55,190 bases of DNA, from contig JAGGUP010000147.1 of NCBI GenBank assembly GCA_021158405.1, positions 1 through 55,190 of the forward strand, read 5' to 3'. This document shows positions 16,414 to 23,773 of this stretch, piece by piece. Position 1 is the first letter of the stretch, and every line of letters starts with the position of its first letter. This DNA comes from Bacteroidales bacterium. Its GTDB lineage: Bacteria > Bacteroidota > Bacteroidia > Bacteroidales > UBA12170. The notes beneath the pieces are model-generated. The model ran no database searches. It worked only from the letters and a program-made list of their open reading frames with translations, and was not told the DNA's origin. Made by a program: the position numbers and the translations under genes.

Positions 16414-16947
16414 GTCTCTATCCTTTATAATATCCTCATTTTCTATTTTCTGACCATCATATTCTTGGAACTCATCATTCATATATTTAAGTTCGATCCC
16501 CACTTCTTTAAACATCTCTTCCGATTCCTGTCCTGAGTGGTATTTGCGTTCACAAACTACGCGTTCAATTCCGCAATTAATAATCAACATAGCGCAAGTT
16601 CTACAAGGTGTCATTCGGCAATACAAAGTACCGCCTTCCAGAGCAATCCCTCTTCGGGCAGCTTGTGTTATAGCATTTTGCTCTGCGTGAACGGTACGGA
16701 CGCAGTGCTGAGTTACATGTCCATCTTCATGGATTACCTTTTTAAATAAATGCCCAACATCATCGCAATGAGCTAAGCCTCTGGGAGAACCGACATATCC
16801 GGTAACTAAAATCTGACGGTCTTTTGTAATGACGCAACCGCTTCTTCCTCTATTGCAAGTAGCTCTTTCGGCAACAGTATCCGCAAGTTTAATAAAATAT
16901 TCATCCCAAGAAGGACGGATATGTTTAGGATTAAGTTTTTCGCCCAT
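16411..16947 (-). CDS. dCMP deaminase (ComEB/cytidine-deoxycytidylate deaminase family)
   Basis: A zinc enzyme that deaminates dCMP to dUMP, the precursor for thymidylate synthesis. The zinc site is complete: HAE at 87-89 (H87 ligand, E89 proton shuttle) and PCRTC at 114-118 (C115, C118). The N-terminal PSWDEYFIKLADTVAERATCNRG and SPRGLAHCDDVGH blocks are typical of dCMP deaminases. At 178 residues it is slightly longer than the usual 150-165 owing to an acidic tail. It starts 2 bases after the kinase gene and is third in a unit with a LOG-family hydrolase and a nucleotide-type kinase. Its stop codon overlaps the end of the MITE-like element. Confidence 0.92.
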   Translation of the reverse strand: MGEKLNPKHIRPSWDEYFIKLADTVAERATCNRGRSGCVITKDRQILVTGYVGSPRGLAHCDDVGHLFKKVIHEDGHVTQHCVRTVHAEQNAITQAARRGIALEGGTLYCRMTPCRTCAMLIINCGIERVVCERKYHSGQESEEMFKEVGIELKYMNDEFQEYDGQKIENEDIIKDRD

Positions 16948-16949
16948 AG

Positions 16950-17504
16950 CTATATTATTTTAGAAATTACCTGTTCCACTTGCTGATGAAGCAAAGCAAA
17001 ATCGCCATTATTATCAAAAGCAAAATCGGCCAATTCAATACACTTTTTCAAATTCTGCTTGTTGATGTCGTGTGAATTCATTTCGCGTGCTTCATTGGCC
17101 AAAAAAGTCTCAAATGAAATTTTATCCGTTTCAGAGGCCCTTTGCACTATACGTTCATAGCGAATTTCCGGATCAGCATCAACAGCTAATAAGTAAAATT
17201 TGCCTTTGGAACGTAATGATTCTATCTCTCCGGGAGTTCGAATACTCTCAATAATTGCCGTTTTCCCACTTTTCAAAGCTTCTTTGTACAATTCATCCGT
17301 AATAAAAGAAGGCGAATTTTCCGCTCTTAATCGGTTAGCAACTAGTGTCATGCTATCGCGATTATTGGGCAAACCCAACTTTTCAATCTCATGAATTAAA
17401 TAGGCCCGAACAGAATAATGTGCTATTTTTTTTTGATTGACCAGATAATCAACAATGGTACCTTTTCCTGCACCCAAAGTTCCTGTTATTCCGATTATTA
17501 TCAT
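16950..17504 (-). CDS. P-loop nucleotide kinase-like protein (AAA_18/adenylate-kinase fold)
   Basis: A 184-residue protein opening MIIIGITGTLGAGKGTIVDYL, a Walker A loop of the kind seen in dephospho-CoA kinases and deoxynucleoside monophosphate kinases. Later features are ESIRTPGEIESLRSKGKFYLLAVDADPEIRYERI, with the LID-like Arg-rich part, and the segment REMNSHDINKQNLKKCIELAD. It lies between a LOG-family hydrolase and dCMP deaminase, so a (d)NMP kinase role is the best guess. Dephospho-CoA kinase is an alternative that annotation tools often give. The ATG overlaps the upstream stop (TAATG), showing translational coupling. Confidence 0.75.
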   Translation of the reverse strand: MIIIGITGTLGAGKGTIVDYLVNQKKIAHYSVRAYLIHEIEKLGLPNNRDSMTLVANRLRAENSPSFITDELYKEALKSGKTAIIESIRTPGEIESLRSKGKFYLLAVDADPEIRYERIVQRASETDKISFETFLANEAREMNSHDINKQNLKKCIELADFAFDNNGDFALLHQQVEQVISKII

Positions 17505-18094
17505 TAAATGCTCTCCATTTTTATATCTTTCAACCATTTAGTCATTTCAATTGGCTGATAGGCCGCCAACAAATCACATAATTCCTTTGGGTTTTCATGG
17601 AAAAAAACATTCTTACGATGTTCTCCTCTTACAAATCCTTCTGTTACAGCTAAATCGATAAAGCGAATAAGATGATCAAAATATCCATTTACATTATACA
17701 ATCCCATAGGCTTTGAAATAATTTGAAGCTGATCGAGAACCAAGACCTCCGCTAATTCGTCAAGCGTTCCAAATCCACCCGGCATAGCCACAAAACCATC
17801 AGAAATTTCGATTAGCAAATTCTTTCGCGCAGCCATACTTTCCACAATATGTAATTTTGTAAGTCCATGATGAGCAACTTCTTTATCAACCAAATGTTGT
17901 GGCATTACGCCTATTACTTCACTTCCAGCTTCCAGCATCCTGTCTGCAATGATTTTCATTAAACCCACATTGGCTCCACCATAGACAAGGCTATGACCTT
18001 TTTCTATAAAATAATCGGCTAAATTGAGAGCCTTCTTTTTATAGATTTCATCAAAGCCCATACTTGAGCCACAAAAAACACAAATTTTACTCAT
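17504..18094 (-). CDS. LOG-family Rossmann-fold protein (TIGR00730, nucleoside 5'-monophosphate phosphoribohydrolase)
   Basis: A 196-residue protein with the two diagnostic motifs VYGGANVGLMKIIADRM (about 39-55) and MPGGFGTLDELAEVL (about 104-118). LOG proteins cleave the base from nucleoside monophosphates, giving ribose 5-phosphate and a free base. An in-frame GTG at 18100 is possible, but it is the last base of the promoter box; ATG 18094 gives MSKICVFCGSSMG, the normal start of the family. The gene leads a three-gene unit with the kinase and dCMP deaminase, all acting on nucleotides. Confidence 0.9.
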   Translation of the reverse strand: MSKICVFCGSSMGFDEIYKKKALNLADYFIEKGHSLVYGGANVGLMKIIADRMLEAGSEVIGVMPQHLVDKEVAHHGLTKLHIVESMAARKNLLIEISDGFVAMPGGFGTLDELAEVLVLDQLQIISKPMGLYNVNGYFDHLIRFIDLAVTEGFVRGEHRKNVFFHENPKELCDLLAAYQPIEMTKWLKDIKMESI

Positions 18095-18099
18095 ATGCA

Positions 18100-18107
18100 C
18101 AAAGGTA
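18100..18107 (-). promoter_or_regulatory. TAxxTTTG promoter box abutting the LOG gene start
   Basis: TACCTTTG on the minus strand has its last G only 6 bases before the A of the ATG. With the usual transcription start a few bases after this box, the mRNA would have almost no leader. Confidence 0.5.
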
Positions 18108-18130
18108 AAAGAATTGGTTTACATCAAAAT

Positions 18131-18682
18131 TTAATATTCAGAATCTATTTGATCATGTAGCGTTTCTACTAATTTAAAAAGCGATTTAAGTTGTTCTAAG
18201 TCTTTATTCAAAGAAGCAATCCGAAGCAGAAGATTGTTTTCCTTCAACTCAATTCGTAGATCTCTAAAAGGCTCTTGTCTGGATATATTGCTAAGAATTC
18301 TGCGGTTTAACAAACGTTTTGTTTCTCGCTTTTCAGAAGCAAACAAACGAAATGAACGATCGAAATCAACATATTCTGTGATTATTTTCTCTAGACCTTT
18401 TGGAGCTCTACTGTTCAGTAAAGTTTTTCTATCGACTCTAAATTGCAAATTTTTAGGGTTTAAACATTCCGTTTGAAAACGAGTGTACGTTACACTTGCT
18501 CTTCCTTTCATTTTACTGTAAGAATCAATTGTTATTTCGCCCCAATCCAGCTGCTTTGTAATTACAGCCGCTTTAAAAAGTCCATTATCAACATATTCAG
18601 CACCTATAGAATTTGCAAAATGCTGCCAAATTTTCTTTTGACTAGCAAACATGGATTTAATACGACGTGAAATATTTCCCAT
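18131..18682 (-). CDS. conserved-looking protein of unknown function
   Basis: I do not recognise this 183-residue protein. It has no signal peptide or membrane segment. It is rich in Arg and Lys and has a C-terminal helical stretch (about 140-180, LRIELKENNLLLRIASLNKDLEQLKSLFKLVETLHDQ split by short breaks) that looks coiled-coil-like. The middle part alternates strand-like segments (VITKQLDWGEITIDSYS, ASVTYTRFQTEC). The plan is loosely similar to DUF3137-type proteins, but I would not assign it. It begins 20 bases after the stop of hutU on the same strand, so it may be co-transcribed with urocanate hydratase; the LOG gene downstream has its own promoter. Confidence 0.6.
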   Translation of the reverse strand: MGNISRRIKSMFASQKKIWQHFANSIGAEYVDNGLFKAAVITKQLDWGEITIDSYSKMKGRASVTYTRFQTECLNPKNLQFRVDRKTLLNSRAPKGLEKIITEYVDFDRSFRLFASEKRETKRLLNRRILSNISRQEPFRDLRIELKENNLLLRIASLNKDLEQLKSLFKLVETLHDQIDSEY

Positions 18683-18702
18683 AATACAAGTGTTTTTAAA
18701 GT

Positions 18703-20715
18703 TTAAAACAAACCTTCTATTAGTTGATCGTCGGCGAAATTTGGTAAAGTGACTTTTAAATCAGAATTACTTTCCATTGCGCGTTTTGCGGCAAAAACAG
18801 CACCTTCATTTCTAGCCCAGCTTCTTCGGCTGATGCCATTGTTTACATCCCAATAGAGCATCGATTTTAAACGACGATCGGCTTCTGCTGTTCCATCAAG
18901 TAGCATTCCAAAACCACCGTTGATTACTTCTCCCCAACCAACTCCTCCTCCATTGTGAATACTTACCCAGCTTGCTCCACGAAAAGAATCTCCAATTACA
19001 TTTTGAATAGCCATATCAGCAGTAAAAGACGAACCGTCATAAATATTTGAAGTTTCACGATAAGGAGAATCCGTTCCTGAAACATCGTGATGATCACGAC
19101 CCAAAACAATCGGTGCAGAAACTTTTCCATCCGCAATGGCTTTATTAAAGGCTTCTGCAATTCTAATCCGGCCTTCCGCATCGGCATATAAAATTCGTGC
19201 TTGAGAACCGACAACCAATTTATTTTCCTGTGCTCCCTCAATCCACTGAATATTATCTGCCATTTGACTTTGAATTTCTTTGGGAGAGATTTGCATGAGC
19301 TCATTCAAAATAGCAGCAGCAATTTTATCCGTTACTTCCAAATCTATTGGATTATTAGATGTACAAACCCAACGAAATGGACCAAAACCATAATCGAAAA
19401 ATAATGGCCCCATAATATCTTGAACATAGGAAGGATATTTAAATCGAATTCCATCAGCAGCCATTACATCTGCACCAGCGCGAGACGCTTCTAAAAGAAA
19501 AGCATTTCCATAATCGAAAAAATATGTTCCTTTGGCTGTGTGCTTATTAATTGCTTTTGCTTGTCTGCGCAGTGATTCCTGCACTTTTTCTTTAAATAAC
19601 ACAGGCTGATGAACCATCATTTCTTGAGATTTCTCCAAAGAAAAACCAACCGGATAATAACCACCTGCCCAAGGATTATGCAAGGAAGTTTGATCGGAAC
19701 CCAGTTCAACAAAGATATTTTCTTGATCGAATTTTTCCCAAACATCCACAATATTTCCTTGATAAGCAATAGAAACGACTTCTTTGTTTGCTTTAGCTTT
19801 TTTCACTCTGTTGGCTAATGCATCTAAATCATCAAAAACCTCATCAACCCATCCTTGAGAATGACGCGTATGTAATGCCTTTGGGTTTATTTCAGCAGCT
19901 ACTGAAACAACTCCCGCAATATTTCCTGCTTTTGGTTGAGCACCTGACATTCCACCCAAACCTGAAGTTAAAAACAATTTTCCTGCAAAGGGATCTTCAT
20001 TTGCTTTAGCTACTTTTCTGGCTGCATTCATCACCGTAATGGTAGTACCATGAACAATTCCTTGAGGACCAATATACATAAAAGACCCCGCAGTCATTTG
20101 TCCATATTGCGAAACACCCAAAGCATTAAATTTTTCCCAATCATCTTGTTTGGAGTAATTTGGAATCACCATTCCATTGGTAACTACAACTCTTGGCGCT
20201 TCTTTATGTGATGGAAACAAACCCATAGGATGACCGGAATACATCACCAAAGTTTGTTCATTCGTCATCGTAGCCAAATATTGCATGGTGAGTAAATATT
20301 GTGCCCAATTTTGAAAAACAGCGCCATTTCCACCATAAGTGATTAACTCATGTGGATGTTGTGCTACAGTATAATCCAAATTATTCTGAATCATTAACAT
20401 AATAGCTGCTGCTTGCTTTGATTGATGTGGAAATTCATCAATATGACGGGCATGTATTTCATAATCGGGACGAAAACGATACATATATATACGACCATAT
20501 TTCTTCAATTCTTCAGCAAATTCAGGAGCTAGAATAGCATGGTGTTTTGGATCAAAATAACGCAACGCATTTTTAAGCGCTAATTTTTTTTCTTCAACAG
20601 ATAATATATCTTTTCTTATCGGCGCATGATTTATATTGGAATCATACTTTTTAATTGGAGGAAGTGTTTCTGGAATACCTATCAGTATTTGCTTTTGAAA
20701 ATCGGATAACTTCAT
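18703..20715 (-). CDS. hutU: urocanate hydratase (long Bacteroidota form)
   Basis: Adds water to urocanate to give imidazolone propionate, the second step of histidine breakdown, using a tightly bound NAD+. The 670 residues are longer than the 550-560 of Pseudomonas-type enzymes but agree with the form in Bacteroidota. Diagnostic blocks are YGGNGAVFQNWAQYL, VMYSGHPMGLFPSH, LTSGLGGMSGAQPKAGNIAG, and GRDHHDVSGTDSPYRET with NGGGVGWGEVINGG near the C-terminus. No hutH, hutI or glutamate formiminotransferase gene is in the window, so the rest of the pathway must be elsewhere. A TAxxTTTG box lies 20 bases upstream. Confidence 0.95.
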   Translation of the reverse strand: MKLSDFQKQILIGIPETLPPIKKYDSNINHAPIRKDILSVEEKKLALKNALRYFDPKHHAILAPEFAEELKKYGRIYMYRFRPDYEIHARHIDEFPHQSKQAAAIMLMIQNNLDYTVAQHPHELITYGGNGAVFQNWAQYLLTMQYLATMTNEQTLVMYSGHPMGLFPSHKEAPRVVVTNGMVIPNYSKQDDWEKFNALGVSQYGQMTAGSFMYIGPQGIVHGTTITVMNAARKVAKANEDPFAGKLFLTSGLGGMSGAQPKAGNIAGVVSVAAEINPKALHTRHSQGWVDEVFDDLDALANRVKKAKANKEVVSIAYQGNIVDVWEKFDQENIFVELGSDQTSLHNPWAGGYYPVGFSLEKSQEMMVHQPVLFKEKVQESLRRQAKAINKHTAKGTYFFDYGNAFLLEASRAGADVMAADGIRFKYPSYVQDIMGPLFFDYGFGPFRWVCTSNNPIDLEVTDKIAAAILNELMQISPKEIQSQMADNIQWIEGAQENKLVVGSQARILYADAEGRIRIAEAFNKAIADGKVSAPIVLGRDHHDVSGTDSPYRETSNIYDGSSFTADMAIQNVIGDSFRGASWVSIHNGGGVGWGEVINGGFGMLLDGTAEADRRLKSMLYWDVNNGISRRSWARNEGAVFAAKRAMESNSDLKVTLPNFADDQLIEGLF

Positions 20716-20734
20716 TGCTGTATTTTTAGATACG

Positions 20735-20742
20735 CAAAATTA
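20735..20742 (-). promoter_or_regulatory. TAxxTTTG promoter box for hutU
   Basis: TAATTTTG on the minus strand ends 20 bases before the ATG at 20715. Confidence 0.5.
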
Positions 20743-20800
20743 CAAATTCATTTGCAGAAAGGTGTAATGCTTTTTCAAAAAGCGAAGCAAATGCATTTAA

Positions 20801-20909
20801 TTTAACCGCAATGAACGCGGAGAAAATCCGCAATGAACGCAAGATTCTAAAAACCAACAATAAATGACATAGCGTACTTTGCGAAACCTTTGCGAACTCA
20901 GCGGTAAAA
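20801..20909. repeat. dispersed AACCGCAA-type spacer repeat, copy 1
   Basis: Opens TTTAACCGCAATGAACGC and closes ACTCAGCGGTAAAA, so the outer TTTAACCGC and GCGGTAAA ends are nearly complementary. Inside are further CGCAATGAACGC and TTTGCGAA pieces. It is related to the copies at 51695 and 54561. It fills most of the 350-base spacer between hutU and crcB; no gene is seen there. Confidence 0.55.
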
Positions 20910-21038
20910 TCTAGATTTACATACTTTTATAGTTTAAAATGAGAATATCCTGATTAAATGTAATTTGACATAAACCTTAGGAAGCTTATATTTGATTATT
21001 ATAAGATTTTTTAGTCCTGTTTCAAAAAGCGAAAATTG

Positions 21039-21046
21039 TATCTTTG
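21039..21046 (+). promoter_or_regulatory. TAxxTTTG promoter box for crcB
   Basis: TATCTTTG ends 20 bases before the crcB ATG at 21066. This leaves too little leader RNA for a fluoride riboswitch. Confidence 0.55.
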
Positions 21047-21065
21047 CGTTTTCAAAAAATACAAC

Positions 21066-21449
21066 ATGAAATTCATTTATCTTGCCTTGGGTGGAAGTAT
21101 TGGAGCCACACTCCGCTATATTTTATCGGCAATGCCTCATAAAATTTATTGGGGTGCTTTCCCACTTGGGACCTTGTTTGTAAACCTATTGGGCTCTTTT
21201 CTGATCGGCTTTAGCTTTATTTTATTCGGAAAAGATAATATTCCGGAAAACTTGAAATTCTTTCTTTTCATTGGCGTATTCGGAAGTTTCACAACATTTT
21301 CGACTTTTATGTTCGATAGCTTAAACCTTTTTAAAGGTGGTGATATCAAATTTGCTATCCTCAATTTGGGTGCCGCCAACATTGCCGGATTGTTTTTTGT
21401 ATATTTGGGTTATGTTTTAGGCCAATATATTGTAAATCAAATTCATTAG
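21066..21449 (+). CDS. crcB: fluoride channel CrcB (Fluc)
   Basis: A 127-residue membrane protein with four hydrophobic helices that exports fluoride as an antiparallel dimer. Family motifs are GGSIGATLRY (9-18), FVNLLGSFLIGF (about 38-49) with the conserved Asn, and GVFGSFTTFSTF (about 71-82), which carries the Phe box and the bound-sodium region. An in-frame TTG at 21036 lies in the promoter box, so ATG 21066 is the start. It is first of a tight three-gene unit with a DUF190 protein 2 bases downstream. Confidence 0.93.
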   Translation: MKFIYLALGGSIGATLRYILSAMPHKIYWGAFPLGTLFVNLLGSFLIGFSFILFGKDNIPENLKFFLFIGVFGSFTTFSTFMFDSLNLFKGGDIKFAILNLGAANIAGLFFVYLGYVLGQYIVNQIH

Positions 21450-21451
21450 TC

Positions 21452-21781
21452 ATGGAAGGTTTTGAAAAAAAAATGGAATTGCGACTTATCTTAAATGAAA
21501 ATGATTCCTATCATGGCCATAGTTTATGTCGCTTAGTTGTGGAGCATGCACATAAGTTAGGAATATCGGGAGCAACTGTTATGCAAACCAAAGGAGGCTA
21601 CGGAAGCCGACAACATATGCATTCTTCAGATATCTTAAGGCTATCTGTGGAATTACCTATTGTTATTTCGATAGTCGATAGTCAGGAAAAGCTAAATCCT
21701 TTAATCGAATACATTAAAGAGCGATACAAAGGGGGCTTAATCAGCTTACAAGAAATTTGGGTCAGTAAAAAGATAAAATGA
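21452..21781 (+). CDS. DUF190 family PII-like protein
   Basis: A 109-residue cytoplasmic protein with the DUF190 hallmarks: LRLILNENDSYHGHSLCRLVVEHAHKLGISGATVMQ, then the GYGSRQHMHSSDILRLSVELPIVISIVDS loop-strand unit. The fold is PII-like and trimeric in relatives. DUF190 genes are commonly next to crcB, so a role in fluoride tolerance is usually assumed, but the biochemical function is not known to me. It overlaps the following gene by four bases (ATGA). Confidence 0.9.
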   Translation: MEGFEKKMELRLILNENDSYHGHSLCRLVVEHAHKLGISGATVMQTKGGYGSRQHMHSSDILRLSVELPIVISIVDSQEKLNPLIEYIKERYKGGLISLQEIWVSKKIK

Positions 21782-22347
21782 TTGAACTGGAACCCTTTTA
21801 CAATTGGCGTGGATTCTACACAGCTGAAACCGATGAGCAATCTCCATTTTTTGGGAGAGAATACAATGAAATAATGCTCGATCATCGTATATACGATACC
21901 TATATCCATCCGCAATGGGATGAATTTGGTTCGCTCACTTTATATATGAAAATCCTTTACACCGATCATAATTTAGGTTTTACCATTTGGGAGTTTATCG
22001 GTGAATGGAACGATACTTTGTATAACGACATTATGTACTTATACAGAAATGTGGTGGAAGAAATGATGGAAGCTGGTATCAAAAAATTTATTTTGATTGG
22101 TGAAAATGTTTTAAATTTCCATGCAGATGATGATAGTTATTATCAGGAATGGTTTGATAATATGGAAGATGGTTGGATAGTTGGTTTAAATTTTCTAGAG
22201 CATAATTTGCAAGAGATTAAAGCGGCGCGATTGGATTATTATATTTCTTTTGGTGGTGAATTTGATTATTTGGATTGGAGAACCTATAATCCGTTGAAAT
22301 TATTCCAGAAAATTGACAAACAAATGCAGTATCGTTTTGGGGAATAA
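21778..22347 (+). CDS. unknown aromatic- and acid-rich protein coupled to crcB-DUF190
   Basis: I do not recognise this 189-residue protein. It is soluble, with no signal peptide or membrane segment, and unusually rich in Trp, Tyr, Asp and Glu. Notable stretches are FYNWRGFYTAETDEQSPFFG at the start, LGFTIWEFIGEWNDTLYNDIM in the middle, FILIGENVLNFHADDDSYYQ (about 105-124) and GGEFDYLDWRTYNPL near the end. The alternation of a strand such as KFILIGEN with acidic loops suggests an alpha/beta fold. Its ATG overlaps the DUF190 stop, so it is translated from the same mRNA, and a link to fluoride response is possible. Confidence 0.7.
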   Translation: MIELEPFYNWRGFYTAETDEQSPFFGREYNEIMLDHRIYDTYIHPQWDEFGSLTLYMKILYTDHNLGFTIWEFIGEWNDTLYNDIMYLYRNVVEEMMEAGIKKFILIGENVLNFHADDDSYYQEWFDNMEDGWIVGLNFLEHNLQEIKAARLDYYISFGGEFDYLDWRTYNPLKLFQKIDKQMQYRFGE

Positions 22348-22357
22348 ATTTTGGTGT

Positions 22358-22390
22358 AGTGATACGATGACTCGGAGTCATCGTATCACT
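22358..22390. repeat. perfect 16-base-arm palindrome
   Basis: AGTGATACGATGACTC is followed, after one G, by its exact reverse complement. No T-run follows, so it is not a standard terminator. It lies between the unknown gene and the acylphosphatase gene. Its arms are related to those of the element at 24501-24570. Confidence 0.85.
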
Positions 22391-22400
22391 GAATATCTTA

Positions 22401-22673
22401 ATGATGAGAAAAACAGTTAGCATAAATATTTCAGGTCGTGTTCAAGGCGTTGGCTTTCGATATTACACCAAAAAGAAAGCTCAGGAATGCAATGTAAACG
22501 GTTTTGTACAAAATAAGCCCGACGGCTCCGTTTATATAGAAGCTAGTGGCGAAACGATTGATATTGATACATTTATTGATTGGTGCAAAAAAGGACCAAC
22601 TTGGGCGAGAGTAGAAAATTGTCGCATAAGTGAGTTCCCTGATCAGGAGTGGAAAGGGTTTGAGATTAGATGA
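22401..22673 (+). CDS. acylphosphatase
   Basis: Hydrolyses acyl phosphates. The 90-residue size and motifs are standard: SINISGRVQGVGFRYYTKKKA (about 6-26) holds the catalytic Arg in the GRVQGVGFR loop, and VNGFVQNKPDGSVYIEASG (about 31-49) holds the conserved catalytic Asn (NGFVxNxxDGxV). The gene opens with two adjacent ATGs (22401, 22404); I take the first. It follows the crcB unit after a perfect palindrome and may or may not share its transcript. Confidence 0.93.
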   Translation: MMRKTVSINISGRVQGVGFRYYTKKKAQECNVNGFVQNKPDGSVYIEASGETIDIDTFIDWCKKGPTWARVENCRISEFPDQEWKGFEIR

Positions 22674-22869
22674 AATTATAATTCTAAAATTCTTTGAGCT
22701 CCTTGGTGAAATCCTTTGGGTGACTTAGGGCTTAGTGGTAAATCTTTTATCTCGCAGGCGGTATGAAAAGGGATCGAAGGAAAGAGGATGCTTTTCGACT
22801 TCAGAACTTTCAAGCCTTTATCTCGTTAGGGATTATATATGGATAGCATTTAACACACGCATTCTATCA

Positions 22870-22885
22870 CGTCCCATACGGGACG
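22870..22885. repeat. short palindrome CGTCCC-ATAC-GGGACG
   Basis: A six-pair stem with a four-base loop in the 369-base spacer between acyP and mnmD. This spacer looks like a patchwork of non-coding repeat pieces and holds no gene that I can see. Confidence 0.55.
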
Positions 22886-22925
22886 AAATAATATCTTTTG
22901 CTTAATTATTTTCTACCCATATTAA

Positions 22926-22938
22926 ATGCCTACGGCAT
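22926..22938. repeat. short palindrome ATGCC-TAC-GGCAT
   Basis: A five-pair stem 41 bases after the CGTCCC palindrome. The pair, joined by TTTTCTACCCATATTAAA, resembles a dispersed two-hairpin repeat seen in Bacteroidota spacers. I state this from memory and did not verify it. Confidence 0.45.
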
Positions 22939-22964
22939 CTTCTAAATTTGACATAATACAAAAC

Positions 22965-23036
22965 ACCTTTGCGGCTCAGCGAGAAACAATACCAAGCAAA
23001 GACGCAAGAGACACAAAGAAAATGGTGAAAAAATAA
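22965..23036. repeat. degenerate CACCTTTGCGG...GTGAAAAA spacer repeat
   Basis: Opens CACCTTTGCGGCTCAGCGAG and ends CACAAAGAAAATGGTGAAAA; CACC and GGTG mark the outer ends. The words TTTGCGG, CAAAGACGC and GACACAAAG recur in the other spacer repeats of this window, but the copy is too degenerate to define exactly. Confidence 0.35.
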
Positions 23037-23042
23037 ATCACT

Positions 23043-23720
23043 TTATATTTTAATCGCCTGTGTAATCTCCCGTTTGCCAATAGGGCCTGGCAAGGCATTT
23101 AAACTAAAACCCGCCGCTTTTAAAGCTCTTTTTACTTTTCCTTTTGCGGAATAGGTCATTAGAATTCCCTTGGGTTTCATGGCTAAATAAATCTTCCGAA
23201 AGATTTCTTCTGTCCAGAGTTCAGGCTGTAAATCGGGATTAAAAGCATCGAAATAAACCAAGTCGAAAGATTCTTTAGAAAAGGCTAACTCTTCTAGTTT
23301 TATCTTCTTTTTTTCAAACTTAAAATTAGATTGTATTTCTAATCTCTGATTCCAATCCATAGCATGCAGTTTCTTGAATAAGCTGTCATTTTCATCAGAC
23401 AAATTCAGTTTTTCTGAAAAATTCAGTTTTCCCACCAACTCCTTTTCCACAGGATAAGCTTCAATGGAAAGATAATCCACGTGAATATTACTTTTTATTG
23501 CAAATAAGAGACTTAACAAAGCATTTAAACCGGTCCCAAAACCCATTTCAAAAATAGATATAGAACTTTGTTCATTTGCTTTTTTCATCAATCCATTTTG
23601 AATAAAAATATGCTCAGATTCTTGAATAGCACCATGTGTAGAATGAAAATTTTCATCTTTTCCAATCAGCTCAATGGTTGTACTTCCATCTTCGGTAATC
23701 CTTATTTTACGTTTATTCAT
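23043..23720 (-). CDS. mnmD: MnmD-type tRNA U34 methyltransferase
   Basis: The SAM-dependent methyltransferase part of MnmC, here a stand-alone protein. It would methylate 5-aminomethyl-2-thiouridine at wobble position 34 to mnm5s2U. The 225 residues show the SAM-binding FEMGFGTGLNALLS (57-70), the acidic IEAYPVEKELV segment, VYFDAFNPDLQPELWTEEIF (about 155-174), and TYSAKGKVKRALKAAGF near the end, all MnmC1/MnmD hallmarks. The FAD oxidase half of E. coli MnmC is absent. The start at 23720 lies only 6 bases after a TAxxTTTG box, giving a near-leaderless mRNA. It is divergent from the exonuclease gene. Confidence 0.9.
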   Translation of the reverse strand: MNKRKIRITEDGSTTIELIGKDENFHSTHGAIQESEHIFIQNGLMKKANEQSSISIFEMGFGTGLNALLSLLFAIKSNIHVDYLSIEAYPVEKELVGKLNFSEKLNLSDENDSLFKKLHAMDWNQRLEIQSNFKFEKKKIKLEELAFSKESFDLVYFDAFNPDLQPELWTEEIFRKIYLAMKPKGILMTYSAKGKVKRALKAAGFSLNALPGPIGKREITQAIKI

Positions 23721-23725
23721 TCATG

Positions 23726-23733
23726 CAAAAATA
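23726..23733 (-). promoter_or_regulatory. TAxxTTTG promoter box abutting the mnmD start
   Basis: TATTTTTG on the minus strand. Its last G is 6 bases before the A of the ATG at 23720, the same geometry as the LOG gene. Confidence 0.5.
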
Positions 23734-23773
23734 CGTTAAGTTTTTTTGTATCTTTATAAAAATTAAAAGCCTT

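Noticed and set aside
20910-21065. Possible fluoride riboswitch before crcB
   Set aside because: The TATCTTTG box at 21039 leaves only about 15 bases of leader, and no fluoride aptamer pattern is visible upstream.
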